This document shows, one piece after another, positions 32,313 through 41,891 of a stretch of 64,000 nucleotides of DNA. The position numbers and the translations under genes are program-made. Position 1 is the first letter of the stretch. Each line of letters opens with the position of its first letter. The stretch spans positions 124,001 to 188,000 of the forward strand of contig NZ_JACBZU010000001.1 of assembly GCF_013407935.1 (NCBI RefSeq), in the 5' to 3' direction. Under the pieces are notes generated by a model, which worked only from the letters and a program-made list of their open reading frames with translations, was not told the origin of the DNA and made no database searches. The stretch comes from Allomuricauda sp. ARW1Y1. Its GTDB lineage: Bacteria > Bacteroidota > Bacteroidia > Flavobacteriales > Flavobacteriaceae.

Positions 32313-33629
32313 ATGAGCACAAAGACAATTCCATACGTACCATATAAGGTAAAGGACATCTCTCTTGCGGATTGGGGAAGGAAAGAAATTGAGCTTGCCG
32401 AGGCCGAAATGCCAGGGCTAATGGCCCTGCGCGAAGAGTACGGTAGCGAACAACCGCTAAAAGGCGCTAGAATTGCCGGTTGTTTGCACATGACCATTCA
32501 AACGGCAGTACTCATTGAAACCCTGGTGGCCCTAGGCGCGGAGGTAACTTGGAGCTCCTGCAACATTTTTTCCACCCAAGACCACGCTGCTGCGGCCATT
32601 GCTGCTGCAGGTATCCCCGTGTATGCTTGGAAGGGGATGAACGAGGAGGAATTTGACTGGTGCATTGAACAAACGTTGTTCTTTGGTGAGGACAGAAAGC
32701 CCTTGAATATGATCTTGGACGATGGTGGGGATCTTACCAATATGGTTCTGGACCAATATCCTGAATTGGCCGCTGGCATCAAAGGTCTTTCGGAAGAGAC
32801 CACCACAGGAGTTCACCGTTTGTACGAACGTATGAAAAAGGGAACACTTCCCATGCCCGCCATCAACGTGAACGATTCCGTAACCAAATCCAAATTCGAC
32901 AATAAGTATGGGTGTCGTGAAAGTGCCGTGGATGCTATCCGAAGGGCTACCGATACCATGTTGGCCGGAAAGCGTGTCGTGGTTGCAGGTTATGGTGATG
33001 TGGGTAAAGGAACTGCCGCCTCTTTCCGTGGAGCGGGCGCCATTGTCACCGTTACCGAAATTGACCCCATCTGTGCACTACAAGCTTGTATGGACGGTTT
33101 TGAAGTGAAGAAATTGGAAACTGTGGTTCCCAATACGGATATCGTTATTACAAGTACGGGAAACAAGGACATTATCCGCGAAGAGCATTTTAGGGCCATG
33201 AAGGACAAAGCCATTGTTTGTAACATTGGGCATTTTGACAATGAAATCGATATGGCTTGGTTGAACGGTGCCTACGGAGATACCAAAGATGAAATTAAAC
33301 CACAGGTAGATAAATACACTATCGACGGAAAGGACGTGATCGTACTGGCGGAAGGTAGATTGGTGAACCTAGGTTGCGCCACGGGCCACCCAAGTTTTGT
33401 GATGAGCAACAGTTTTACCAACCAGACCTTGGCTCAAATTGAACTTTGGAAGCACAGCGATAAATATGCCAATGAGGTGTATATGCTACCCAAACATTTG
33501 GACGAAAAAGTGGCCAAATTGCACCTAGCTCGTTTGGGAGCTGAATTGACAGAGCTCAATAAAGAACAAGCAGATTACATTGGTGTGGAAGTAGAAGGGC
33601 CGTTTAAGCCAGAATACTATCGATACTAA
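32313..33629 (+). CDS. ahcY: Adenosylhomocysteinase
   Basis: Splits S-adenosylhomocysteine into adenosine and homocysteine, clearing the product inhibitor of methyltransferases. 438 residues, the standard length. Evidence: [20 protein letters not shown], the [17 protein letters not shown] substrate stretch, the [18 protein letters not shown] site (about residues 227-241), and the C-terminal FKPEYYRY containing the invariant lysine and tyrosines. Single gene with its own promoter box and terminator; no SAH or SAM riboswitch is visible in the short upstream gap. Confidence 0.98.
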   Translation: MSTKTIPYVPYKVKDISLADWGRKEIELAEAEMPGLMALREEYGSEQPLKGARIAGCLHMTIQTAVLIETLVALGAEVTWSSCNIFSTQDHAAAAIAAAGIPVYAWKGMNEEEFDWCIEQTLFFGEDRKPLNMILDDGGDLTNMVLDQYPELAAGIKGLSEETTTGVHRLYERMKKGTLPMPAINVNDSVTKSKFDNKYGCRESAVDAIRRATDTMLAGKRVVVAGYGDVGKGTAASFRGAGAIVTVTEIDPICALQACMDGFEVKKLETVVPNTDIVITSTGNKDIIREEHFRAMKDKAIVCNIGHFDNEIDMAWLNGAYGDTKDEIKPQVDKYTIDGKDVIVLAEGRLVNLGCATGHPSFVMSNSFTNQTLAQIELWKHSDKYANEVYMLPKHLDEKVAKLHLARLGAELTELNKEQADYIGVEVEGPFKPEYYRY

Positions 33630-33648
33630 TCAAGATTTGATATAAAAC

Positions 33649-33680
33649 AAAAAACCCATGGCCAAAACCATGGGTTTTTT
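33649..33680. terminator. Terminator between ahcY and the DUF3332 gene
   Basis: AAAACCCATGG and CCATGGGTTTT around CCAAAA, with T-runs on both strands; serves both convergent genes. Confidence 0.88.
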
Positions 33681-33698
33681 ATTGCTATTCTACTTTTA

Positions 33699-34277
33699 TT
33701 AATCGGCCAATAAGGTCTCGCCATAATAGCAAGTCTTACTTTCATTTAGCAGAGCCAATCCTTCTTCCCTAGTGCTCATTGGGTCAATTTTTACCTTCTC
33801 CCCGTTTGGCATATACACAATATAGAAACCTTCTTCAAACGAAGATAGTTTGATGATTTCCCCATTGGGACGAACGGCGTTCCAGGATTTTTCATCTGGC
33901 TTGTACACCAAATCAATTTTCTTTCCTTTTTTAGGTCCTTCCACAACGGTCACCTGAATCCTGTTTTTGGTGGCGACCATCTCAAAGGTATTGCCATCAT
34001 GCTCCACCATTTGGATTTCGGATTCCCCATCCTTCATGGCTATAGGGTTGGAGCCGGACCAGAACTCTATTACGTTGAATATTAAGGCATCCCCAAGAAA
34101 GAACAATCCATACACAGGAACAATGTTCAATCCCCAAAAAATCAAGTTGTCCAAGAACTTGCTATCGGTCAGTCCTTGGTTCCAATCCTTCAGGTTGTTG
34201 AATGCCCTAAAAGAGCCCAAACAGCTAGTGAATAGTATGGAACAGGCCAATAATGAAGAAATAATTGCTTTTTTCAT
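33699..34277 (-). CDS. DUF3332 family lipoprotein
   Basis: 192 residues. Lipoprotein signal MKKAIISSLLACSILFTSC with the lipid cysteine at about residue 19, then LGSFRAFNNLKDWNQGLT, a central hydrophobic stretch (FWGLNIVPVYGLFFLGDALI, about residues 47-66) and a beta-rich C-terminal domain. This order is that of DUF3332 proteins, of unknown function. Convergent with ahcY; monocistronic. Confidence 0.85.
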   Translation of the reverse strand: MKKAIISSLLACSILFTSCLGSFRAFNNLKDWNQGLTDSKFLDNLIFWGLNIVPVYGLFFLGDALIFNVIEFWSGSNPIAMKDGESEIQMVEHDGNTFEMVATKNRIQVTVVEGPKKGKKIDLVYKPDEKSWNAVRPNGEIIKLSSFEEGFYIVYMPNGEKVKIDPMSTREEGLALLNESKTCYYGETLLAD

Positions 34278-34432
34278 AATATAAGTTTTATAGTTAATGG
34301 TAGTTAAGGTACAAAAGATTTTGATGGAAAGTCTTCCCGCTTAATTAGCGCCCCGATTTCTTGACAGCTGCCATTCCATATCCATACATCGGATCGGGAT
34401 TGTTACCTTTATGCATTCAAAAAGGCAAAGTG

Positions 34433-35545
34433 ATGGACAATACGTGGTACCATATTGAAAATATAGAAACTGTGGATTCCCCTTCCATAGCATTGTACAA
34501 GGAGCACTTAGAATACAACATCGGTAAGATGGTTTCTTTGGTGGATGGTCAAACCGACAGGTTGATGCCTCATATCAAGACCAATAAAATGCCCAAAGTG
34601 ATGCAGCTGATGTTGAAATCCGGAATTCAAAGATTTAAGGCCTCTACCATTGCCGAAGCAGAGATTGCCGCCGAGGCCGGTGCCGCCACCGTGCTGATTG
34701 CCCATCAATTGGTTGGGCCCAAAGTGGACCGTTTATTGGAGATGATACCGCATTACCCCAATACGGAGTTTTCCGCCCTTCTGGACAATGTGGACAGCGC
34801 CGAGGAACTCAATCAAAAAGCTGAGGAAAAGGGACTGAAGGTCCAAATTTATATCGACATCAACAACGGCATGAACCGTTCGGGTATTGAAATAGGCCCT
34901 CGACTGGATGAACTGATTGCCTATTTAAAAATCTGTAAATCCTTAGTCTTGAGTGGACTTCATGCCTACGATGGGCATTTACGGGACTCCGATTTTGAGT
35001 TACGCAACCAACAGATAGAAAAAGGGGTACAGGATGTGGAAACCTATTTTGATGCGCTCCGAATAGATTATCCCAAAGCCCAGCTTATCTGTGGGGGAAC
35101 GCCCTCGTTTACCTCACATCTACTTCAGGAAAAACGGATTACCAGCCCGGGCACCTGTGTGTTGTGGGATTGGGGATATGGCGAGAAACTAAAAGAACAG
35201 GACTTTAAGCATGCTGCGCTTTTGATTACCCGAATCATTTCAAAACCCACAGAGGGCATCATCACAGTAGATCTTGGTCATAAATCGGTCGCAGCTGAAA
35301 ACCCGATTGATAAGCGAGTCAAATTCGTGAACCTTGATGGCTACGAACTGCTTTCACAAAGTGAGGAACATGGGGTTATTAAAGTAAAGGAGTGGGACAA
35401 CTACAAAGTGGGCGATGTCCTCTATGGCATTCCCTATCATATTTGCCCCACTATCAATCTCCATGATGAAGTTTCCGTAATTGAAAACGGGGAAAAAGTG
35501 GATACTTGGCAAATTACCGCCCGCAAACGAAAACTTACATTTTAG
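34433..35545 (+). CDS. D-threonine aldolase-like PLP enzyme
   Basis: 370 residues from the ATG at 34433 (MDNTWYHIENIETVDSPSIA). Alanine-racemase-type TIM barrel: LMPHIKTNKMPKVMQL carries the PLP lysine, IDINNGMNRSG and GLHAYDGHLRDSD are barrel signatures, and the C-terminal HICPTINLHDE supplies the metal-binding histidine of the D-threonine aldolase/D-serine dehydratase branch. It likely cleaves D-beta-hydroxy amino acids to glycine and an aldehyde; the exact substrate is open. A TTG 72 bases upstream is an alternative start that I consider weaker. Monocistronic. Confidence 0.87.
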   Translation: MDNTWYHIENIETVDSPSIALYKEHLEYNIGKMVSLVDGQTDRLMPHIKTNKMPKVMQLMLKSGIQRFKASTIAEAEIAAEAGAATVLIAHQLVGPKVDRLLEMIPHYPNTEFSALLDNVDSAEELNQKAEEKGLKVQIYIDINNGMNRSGIEIGPRLDELIAYLKICKSLVLSGLHAYDGHLRDSDFELRNQQIEKGVQDVETYFDALRIDYPKAQLICGGTPSFTSHLLQEKRITSPGTCVLWDWGYGEKLKEQDFKHAALLITRIISKPTEGIITVDLGHKSVAAENPIDKRVKFVNLDGYELLSQSEEHGVIKVKEWDNYKVGDVLYGIPYHICPTINLHDEVSVIENGEKVDTWQITARKRKLTF

Positions 35546-35580
35546 ACCCGTAGTGCATTTTGTTCTTTTAACTTGAAAAC

Positions 35581-35696
35581 CGTCAATTCGAGTGAAATTT
35601 TGAAAATTTTATATCCAGAATACGGTTTTCTAGGGAAAATCCCGTTCTCGATACTCGTTTTCTCCACTGAGCTCCAAAAACAAACTCGAACTGACG
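35581..35696. repeat. Large imperfect palindrome (CGTCA-TTCGAGT ends) between convergent genes
   Basis: The left end CGTCAATTCGAGT and the right end ACTCGAACTGACG are inverted copies with one mismatch; inner arms also match loosely (ATACGGTTTTC against GAACGGGATTTTC). 116 bases long. It resembles dispersed repeats I know from related flavobacteria and lies between two convergent stop codons, where it could act as a terminator. Confidence 0.65.
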
Positions 35697-35724
35697 AATT
35701 TTTCAACCAAAATGCACACAAGAA

Positions 35725-36744
35725 CTATTTCAGGTCGAGCGCTTTGTTCAAATCGTAAAAATAAAAGTTCTTTTCGTCGTTCATAGCGACAAAAAGCCCG
35801 TTCGAAAAGGTATCGTTCAATGAAACCGTTACCACATCGCAACCATCGGTTTCCAAAGTGGATAGATTGACGGCTTTGATGAAACTATTGTCCTTTCTGG
35901 AAAAAATATTGAACTGCCCCCGTTGCTGGTCGGAAACGATGATATATCCCTCCCCGTTTGGATACCGGGCGATGGCAATGCCCTCGATATCCTCCAAGAA
36001 CAGCTCGCCGCCAAAGCAAGCCAACTCCTCATCGCCCATACTCGGTTCTGCATAGTACTTTTTGATGCACTCGCCTTCGTCGGAATAATATACAAAGCCC
36101 ATCTCGTGATCTACAGCAATGGCCTCGATTTCCTTTCCGCCCGTAAAGCTTCCGAACTTACGTACCAAATTAGCAGTAACCCCAATACTATCTGCTTCTA
36201 ACTTATATTGATAGAGATAGGAACCGCTTGGACCTATTTTTCTACCAACAATGGCATACAGGGAAGAGTCCTTCGGCGATTTGTAGAGGCTGATACCCAT
36301 GGCCAAACGCTGCTCAATATTGGCTTCATCTTCAAAAACGGGAAAGCCCCCACCATCCAATGGCTTCATATCCGGAACAGAAAACAGTCTGATCTGTTGC
36401 TTTTCTCTTTCGGTAAAGGCAATTACATCTACCGCAACGGAATCGTTCAACTGGAAACCGTAGGCCAAATCCACATTATTGGGGCGTTCTATGTTTTTGA
36501 TGGATTTTTCCTGAATAATCTTTCCATCCAAATCAAAGGCATATATTCCTCCGTTCGTCTCTTTATCGGTTCCAAAGACAATGCTTTTGGAGACATCATC
36601 GGGATTCACCCAAATGGCGGGGTCATCGGTGTCGTTCGGGGTTTTTTCGGTAATCACATCGGGCGCTATGGCTGGCAGTTTACTTCCTTGTTGACAGGAA
36701 ACCATGGCTAAAATGGCAAATAGTGGAATGTATGTTTTTCTCAT
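35725..36744 (-). CDS. Beta-propeller phytase (3-phytase)
   Basis: Releases phosphate from phytate (inositol hexakisphosphate). 339 residues with a lipoprotein signal (AILAMVSCQQ). Family signatures of six-bladed propeller phytases: DTDDPAIWVNPDD near the N-terminus, IERPNNVDLAYGF, YYSDEGECIKKYYAEPS and SNGLFVAMNDEKNF near the C-terminus; the acidic residues bind calcium and phosphate. It is 91 bases downstream of a TonB-dependent receptor on the same strand, a pairing often seen for Gram-negative propeller phytases, so it is probably surface or periplasmic and works with that receptor. Confidence 0.92.
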   Translation of the reverse strand: MRKTYIPLFAILAMVSCQQGSKLPAIAPDVITEKTPNDTDDPAIWVNPDDVSKSIVFGTDKETNGGIYAFDLDGKIIQEKSIKNIERPNNVDLAYGFQLNDSVAVDVIAFTEREKQQIRLFSVPDMKPLDGGGFPVFEDEANIEQRLAMGISLYKSPKDSSLYAIVGRKIGPSGSYLYQYKLEADSIGVTANLVRKFGSFTGGKEIEAIAVDHEMGFVYYSDEGECIKKYYAEPSMGDEELACFGGELFLEDIEGIAIARYPNGEGYIIVSDQQRGQFNIFSRKDNSFIKAVNLSTLETDGCDVVTVSLNDTFSNGLFVAMNDEKNFYFYDLNKALDLK

Positions 36745-36775
36745 AGTTATGGTTAAGATAAAAATACCAGTTCCA

Positions 36776-36799
36776 AGAACCTACCAAAAGGCAGGTTCT
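36776..36799 (-). other. Intercistronic hairpin between TonB receptor and phytase
   Basis: AGAACCT and AGGTTCT, with the stem continuing through a G-T pair to give about 10 pairs and a TTTT loop on the minus strand. No T-run follows, so it may tune message stability rather than end transcription. Confidence 0.5.
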
Positions 36800-36835
36800 C
36801 GTTGTGGCACCGTATATAAAATATACTACCTGATT

Positions 36836-39697
36836 TTATTTTTTGAACAAATCGTACTTCAAACCAAAGGTCAATCGAAGTCCGTAGTACTCCGCTTGTT
36901 GCGTACGTTCGCTTACGCCTTGGAAAAAGCGTAGGGGTTGGTTAGTGATGTTGTTCAAATCGGCATAGATCCTGAGCTTGTTATTGATGGCAAAACTAGA
37001 ATTGAAATCCAAGAAAAACTGCTGATCATAATACCTGTCTTCAAAGGCGTTTCCTCCACTTTCATCCACGTAGGAGTCTGAAAAGTTCGCAGACAAACGG
37101 GCACTGAATCGCTTACCGGCGTAACCCAAGGAAGCATTGAACATATTGGGTGCGGTATTGGGCAAGTCCAAGTCGGTTCGCTCATCCCCATCCTCGTTTC
37201 GTATGCCATCGGCACTGGAAGTAAGATATGTATAGTTCAAGTAGATGTTGAAGTTTCTAGCGAAGCCCGGTAGAAAGTCGAGTTGCCGCTGGAAGGCAAA
37301 TTCCATCCCAAAAATAGTGGCATTGTCCCCGTTCAATGGCTGGAATACATCAAAACCTTCTGTATCTGGGCCAAAGGAGTTGTCCGGAGCTTCAGAAATG
37401 AAGGTATAAATAAAATCGTCGATATTTTTATAAAATAAACCTCCCGAGATTACCCCAATACTTTCAAAATAATGCTCTGCCATCAAATCAAAGTTCATGG
37501 AAGTGGTCGGGTCCAAAGCTGCGTTACCCAATATAATCTCGTCATCAGCATTGATAATTTCCGCTCTTGGAATCAAGTCTTCATAGTTGGGTCTGGCCAA
37601 GGTATTGGTCCACGCAAAACGTAAAATAGTGTTGGTACTAAAATCATATTTAAAATGTACACTGGGCAAAATGTTGGTGTATGAGTTATCGGCACTGACT
37701 TCTTGGGAGACGATGTCATCTTCCGTAAATGTTACGCTAAAACCATCGGATTCCAATTGGGTGTGTTCCAAACGAACCCCTGCCAATACGCTCAACTTAT
37801 CCGAAAGTTTTTGATTGGCCATCATGTATCCTGCATATACGTTTTCTGAAATATCGAAGTTTCCGGGAAGAAATTCCTCGATGATGGATTCTCCGTTGTC
37901 CGCGTTCAGATTGAGACCGCCGAGCCATGCAGGGTCTGCGTAGAATCCTGCTGCATATTGGCCTCCGGCCAAATAATCCGGGTCGGTAAAATCCCGATTT
38001 GGAACTGCATCCAGCGTAGGGAAGGTGTCTTCCAAATCATACTCAAAAAAATCATTGTTCCTATTCTTGTTCTTAAAGCGTCCCCTTGCCCCAAATTTTA
38101 CGGTCCCATCTCCTTTTCCAAAAAGGTCCGCAGGAATTTCAACATTGACAAAAATATTGAGGTCATCTTCCTCCGTATATTGGGTTTCGTTGGTAATCTC
38201 ATCAAACTCAAAAGCCGATAGATTGTTGGCGTCTCCTGGGTTTGCAGCGGTCATGATGGGGAACTCTGGGTCGCTATTGTCATTGATTACGGTGTATTCG
38301 GTAGCAAACTGCGCATAGCGCTCGTCCAATCGCTCTTCGGATGCCTTGGCGTACGATGTCAACCAATCTACTTTTACGTTGCCCCAAAGGTGGTTTCCCC
38401 CAAGGGTATAGTTTTGCATACGCTGGTCTTCCAAACGGGCATTTTGGTTTCGGTTATTGTCTATTCCCCCCTTGGTTTCTCGGGCTATCTCTGCCGGAAA
38501 ACGGGTCGGGATACCGTTGGTGATGGTAAAATCATCAGGGCCAATATCCTCCGCATCCAAAATCTCTTGGGCCAAGACATAACGGTTCTCCCTATCATCC
38601 CTCCAGTTGTACATGGTTTTAAGGTAGATGGAGTTATTGGCATCGAACTGATAATCAAAATTGGCAGAAAAACTACGACGTACGCGTTGCACTAAATAGG
38701 TCCGTTGCTCGGCCACATTGGTGTATGGATTTACATCCAATTCTTCTTCCTCTCCTTCTGCATTGGTAAATGCGAATTCATCCGTCCATTCTGCCTCGAT
38801 ATTATCGGAACCAAAATCGTTATCCTGAATCACAGCACCCAACATCCATCCAAATTTTCCGTCCTTGGTACGATCCCCTACTAGGAACGAAGCATTTAAG
38901 TTTCTTTTATCTGTTATGAAATTTATCCCGGAGCCCAAGGTTGCCGAAAGTCGAAACCCTTGCGGGGCTGTTCGGGTAACCAAATTCACGGAACCTCCCA
39001 AGGCATCGCCATCCATGTCGGGGGTTACGGCCTTGTTCACCTCTATGGTCTGGATCATATCCGATGGAATCAGGTCCATTTGAATGTTACGATTATCAGC
39101 TTCGGCAGATGGAATACGACTGCCGTTCAAGGTCACGGAGTTGAGTTGTGGCGAAAGACCCCTCACAATCACATTACGCGCCTCCCCTTGGTCCACTTGC
39201 ATGGTGATACCCGGTATACGTTTTACCGCATCACCGATATTGGCATCGGGAAATTTTCCTATCTGGTCGGTGGAAACCACGTTGGTAATGTTCAAATTGG
39301 TTCGTTGCGTGTTCAGCGCCTTGGCTTGGCCGCTCAAACCTTGTGCAGCGACTTCCACTTCGTCCAATTGATAATTGGTAGGCATCAATTCTACCACCAC
39401 ACTGGCTGTTTCTCCAGAGGCAACCGATACTTCTTGATCTACATTTCCATATCCTATGTAGGTAATCTGAAGTGTATAGGTTCCTTCTGGTACACCCACC
39501 AAAGTAAACCTTCCATCAAAATCGGAAATGGTTCCTTTGTTCAGCGTTTCGATAAAGATGTTGGCACCAGAGACGTAAATTCCGTTTTCATCGGAAATGG
39601 TACCCTGAATATTTCCTGTTTGGGCTTGTGCTGTGGCAAAGCCAAAGACTAAGAACAGCGTTACAAACAGGTAATTTTTGATATGCATTAGTTTCAT
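36836..39697 (-). CDS. TonB-dependent receptor paired with phytase
   Basis: 953-residue outer-membrane receptor. Signal peptide to about residue 25 (ending ATAQAQ), carboxypeptidase-regulatory-like domain (GNIQGTISDENGIYVSGANI, about 27-110), plug with IKRIPGITMQVDQGEARNVI, and a large barrel ending GLKYDLFKK. Its position ahead of the phytase suggests uptake of phytate or its inositol-phosphate products. Start could also be the ATG nine bases inside (MHIKNYLF). A TAGTTTTG promoter box lies 24 bases upstream, after a run of GGAAACAAAA repeats (about 39760-39790). Confidence 0.93.
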   Translation of the reverse strand: MKLMHIKNYLFVTLFLVFGFATAQAQTGNIQGTISDENGIYVSGANIFIETLNKGTISDFDGRFTLVGVPEGTYTLQITYIGYGNVDQEVSVASGETASVVVELMPTNYQLDEVEVAAQGLSGQAKALNTQRTNLNITNVVSTDQIGKFPDANIGDAVKRIPGITMQVDQGEARNVIVRGLSPQLNSVTLNGSRIPSAEADNRNIQMDLIPSDMIQTIEVNKAVTPDMDGDALGGSVNLVTRTAPQGFRLSATLGSGINFITDKRNLNASFLVGDRTKDGKFGWMLGAVIQDNDFGSDNIEAEWTDEFAFTNAEGEEEELDVNPYTNVAEQRTYLVQRVRRSFSANFDYQFDANNSIYLKTMYNWRDDRENRYVLAQEILDAEDIGPDDFTITNGIPTRFPAEIARETKGGIDNNRNQNARLEDQRMQNYTLGGNHLWGNVKVDWLTSYAKASEERLDERYAQFATEYTVINDNSDPEFPIMTAANPGDANNLSAFEFDEITNETQYTEEDDLNIFVNVEIPADLFGKGDGTVKFGARGRFKNKNRNNDFFEYDLEDTFPTLDAVPNRDFTDPDYLAGGQYAAGFYADPAWLGGLNLNADNGESIIEEFLPGNFDISENVYAGYMMANQKLSDKLSVLAGVRLEHTQLESDGFSVTFTEDDIVSQEVSADNSYTNILPSVHFKYDFSTNTILRFAWTNTLARPNYEDLIPRAEIINADDEIILGNAALDPTTSMNFDLMAEHYFESIGVISGGLFYKNIDDFIYTFISEAPDNSFGPDTEGFDVFQPLNGDNATIFGMEFAFQRQLDFLPGFARNFNIYLNYTYLTSSADGIRNEDGDERTDLDLPNTAPNMFNASLGYAGKRFSARLSANFSDSYVDESGGNAFEDRYYDQQFFLDFNSSFAINNKLRIYADLNNITNQPLRFFQGVSERTQQAEYYGLRLTFGLKYDLFKK

Positions 39698-39720
39698 TTC
39701 AATTTGCGTTTTGGTTTTCT

Positions 39721-39728
39721 CAAAACTA
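39721..39728 (-). promoter_or_regulatory. -7 box of the phytase-associated TonB receptor operon
   Basis: TAGTTTTG on the minus strand, exact TAnnTTTG. Further upstream (plus-strand 39760-39790) GGAAACAAAA recurs about every 13 bases and could be a regulator site. Confidence 0.5.
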
Positions 39729-39867
39729 TGTATATCAATTCGTTATGGTTTGAAATAAAGGGAAACAAAAAGGAAACAAAAGGGAAAATGCACAGAAACA
39801 AGAGGGCAACAATTACAGTTATTTTACATTGGCATAACCTTTTCCATAAAACAGGGAGGAAATGGTG

Positions 39868-41463
39868 CTAAAGATCGATCATAAAGTTTACCAATTCTTC
39901 TTTTTGATCTATGGGCAGTTTTTTGCGAAGTCGATGGCGGGCCACACGGACACTATCTGGGGTTACCCGTAAAATGGATGCAATTTCCTTGGAGGAAAGA
40001 TTCAACCGCAACAGCATGCCCAAGCGGAGTTCGGCGGGCGAAAGGGAGTTTTGGGACAATGAAGATAATTTCTTGACGAATTCGGGATGGATTTCCTTAA
40101 AAAAGCTCATAAACTCATCCCACTCCTGTTCCTGTTTTAGATTGAAGTCGATTTCCTTGACCAACTCCTTGATTTTGCTCGAGGTGTCCATGTGCTTGCG
40201 TGAAGCTATGTTTCTTAAGGTGTTGGACATATCCAGTAAGATTTTGTTTTTCTGGGAAAGGTGCAGGCTGTATCGGGACAAGGAGGCTGCCTTAAGCTGT
40301 ACCTCGTGTTGGAGGTTTTTTTCTTCGATGGCCTTTTTGTCCAGTTCCGCCTTTAGCATGCGTTGTTTGTATTCCTGAATCTTGAGCTTGGCCTTTCGCT
40401 TTCTGCCCATGTAGTAGTACATAATAACGAAGATGACCGCAATTGAAAAGAGGGCTACCCAAAGTAAATTCTGATGGGCCTCGCTCACCTTGTTCTGCTC
40501 TTTGAGCAGCTCAATCTCTGCTTCCTTTTTGTTGGTTTCGTAAATGGTCTGGAGCACGTTCAGCTGATCGCTGTTCTGGGACGTGAGCATATCGCTGTTG
40601 TATTGCTCGGCCAGCAGCAGATGGGCATGTGCCTGTTCAAAATTACCCATGAGCGCATAGGTTTTGGAGAGGTCCTTGTGCGCACTTTCCATTTGATGAA
40701 GGTCGTTGATTTGGATGGCAAGTTCCAGTGCCAAGGTGGTTTTTTCCAAGGCGGACGGATACTCCCCTCTTTTCCGAAAAACATCGCCTAGATTGTTCAA
40801 TACATTCGCCTCGGCTTCGGTTCCGGTCCCTTTGAGATGGCCATAAGCCCTGTTGAAATAATCATAGGCAAGATCAAATTGTTCAAGGTCTTCATAAATG
40901 CTTCCGATATTTTCGTTGGTCAGTGCCGTGCCCAAATCATCACGAAGCTCTTTGAAAAGCGCCAAGCTCCTTCTTTGATCTTCCAAGGCTTCCTCGTATT
41001 CCGATTGCTTTTCGTGGCTTGCCCCCAAAAGTCCCAAAGATGTGGCCAGACCTTTTTTGTCGCCTAGTTGCTCGCATGCTGTTTTGGTCTCCTCAAAATA
41101 CTGTTCAGCAAGTTCAAAATTGATTAGGGAAAGGTAAACTTTGCCAATGTTGTTGTTGAGTTCCGCATACAACATATCATCGGGATGATGAACCAGTTGT
41201 TCAAGGGCAAAATTATATTGTGCCAATGCTTCTGTATACAGACCAAGGGTATGATAATATGCTCCAAGTTCTAGATGTCCAACGGCAATCTGTAGCGGTG
41301 ATTCAGGGTGCTGCTTGGCCGTTTCCAACTGCTTCTGAAGTATATGATAGGCTTCTCCAGCCAGTCCCAAATCCAAATAATCATCTGCTTGTTGGCCATA
41401 CAGTGAAATTGGCAACATACAGACTGTCAAAAAAAACAATACAAACCCGAAAATCTTTTTCAT
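39868..41463 (-). CDS. Membrane TPR protein with LuxR-type DNA-binding domain
   Basis: 531 residues from the ATG at 41461-41463 (MKKIFGFVLFFLTVCMLPIS). Layout: signal peptide, tetratricopeptide repeats (about residues 25-310, e.g. ALAQYNFALEQLVHHPDD), one transmembrane helix (about 332-350), a coiled coil, and a C-terminal helix-turn-helix (SPAELRLGMLLRLNLSSKEI then RVARHRLRKKL). It would sense with periplasmic TPRs and bind DNA from the membrane. Located just upstream of the phytase TonB receptor on the same strand, it is a candidate regulator of that operon. Confidence 0.88.
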   Translation of the reverse strand: MKKIFGFVLFFLTVCMLPISLYGQQADDYLDLGLAGEAYHILQKQLETAKQHPESPLQIAVGHLELGAYYHTLGLYTEALAQYNFALEQLVHHPDDMLYAELNNNIGKVYLSLINFELAEQYFEETKTACEQLGDKKGLATSLGLLGASHEKQSEYEEALEDQRRSLALFKELRDDLGTALTNENIGSIYEDLEQFDLAYDYFNRAYGHLKGTGTEAEANVLNNLGDVFRKRGEYPSALEKTTLALELAIQINDLHQMESAHKDLSKTYALMGNFEQAHAHLLLAEQYNSDMLTSQNSDQLNVLQTIYETNKKEAEIELLKEQNKVSEAHQNLLWVALFSIAVIFVIMYYYMGRKRKAKLKIQEYKQRMLKAELDKKAIEEKNLQHEVQLKAASLSRYSLHLSQKNKILLDMSNTLRNIASRKHMDTSSKIKELVKEIDFNLKQEQEWDEFMSFFKEIHPEFVKKLSSLSQNSLSPAELRLGMLLRLNLSSKEIASILRVTPDSVRVARHRLRKKLPIDQKEELVNFMIDL

Positions 41464-41562
41464 GATGCGTACTTGGACAAGCAAACAATGAAATTCGTTT
41501 TTCAGGCTAACCCTAACATCACCGTTAGGTTATAAAACCATTAAAATTTCTCAAATAAAAAA

Positions 41563-41580
41563 GCCCCGCATTTGCGGGGC
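41563..41580 (-). terminator. Terminator of rplU-rpmA
   Basis: GCCCCGC and GCGGGGC around ATTT, followed on the minus strand by TTTTTTATTT, 27 bases past the rpmA stop. Confidence 0.88.
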
Positions 41581-41606
41581 CCTTGTATCAATTCTGTTGT
41601 GATTGA

Positions 41607-41867
41607 TTATGCTTGGAAAGGCTCGATGGATACAAATGATTTTCCACCAGCTTTTTTCTCAAACTTCACAACACCATCTACCTTGGCATGCAAGGTATGG
41701 TCTTTTCCTGCGTATACATTTTCGCCAGGGTTGTGCTTGGTACCACGTTGTCTTACAATGATGTTACCGGCAACAGCTGCCTGACCACCAAAAATCTTAA
41801 CACCCAAGCGTTTCGATTCTGATTCTCTACCGTTTTTTGAACTACCTACACCTTTCTTGTGAGCCAT
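41607..41867 (-). CDS. rpmA: 50S ribosomal protein L27
   Basis: 86 residues; [20 protein letters not shown] then [20 protein letters not shown] are the canonical L27 sequence. The N-terminus, which reaches the peptidyl transferase centre, starts directly with AHKKG, with no cleavable extension of the Firmicutes type. Follows rplU by 24 bases in the usual order. Confidence 0.98.
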   Translation of the reverse strand: MAHKKGVGSSKNGRESESKRLGVKIFGGQAAVAGNIIVRQRGTKHNPGENVYAGKDHTLHAKVDGVVKFEKKAGGKSFVSIEPFQA

Positions 41868-41891
41868 GATATATAAATTTTAGTTCTTGTC

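Noticed and set aside
35573-35758. 61-codon plus-strand frame after the D-threonine aldolase-like gene
   Set aside because: It is formed by the large palindromic repeat at 35581-35696 and has no features of a protein.
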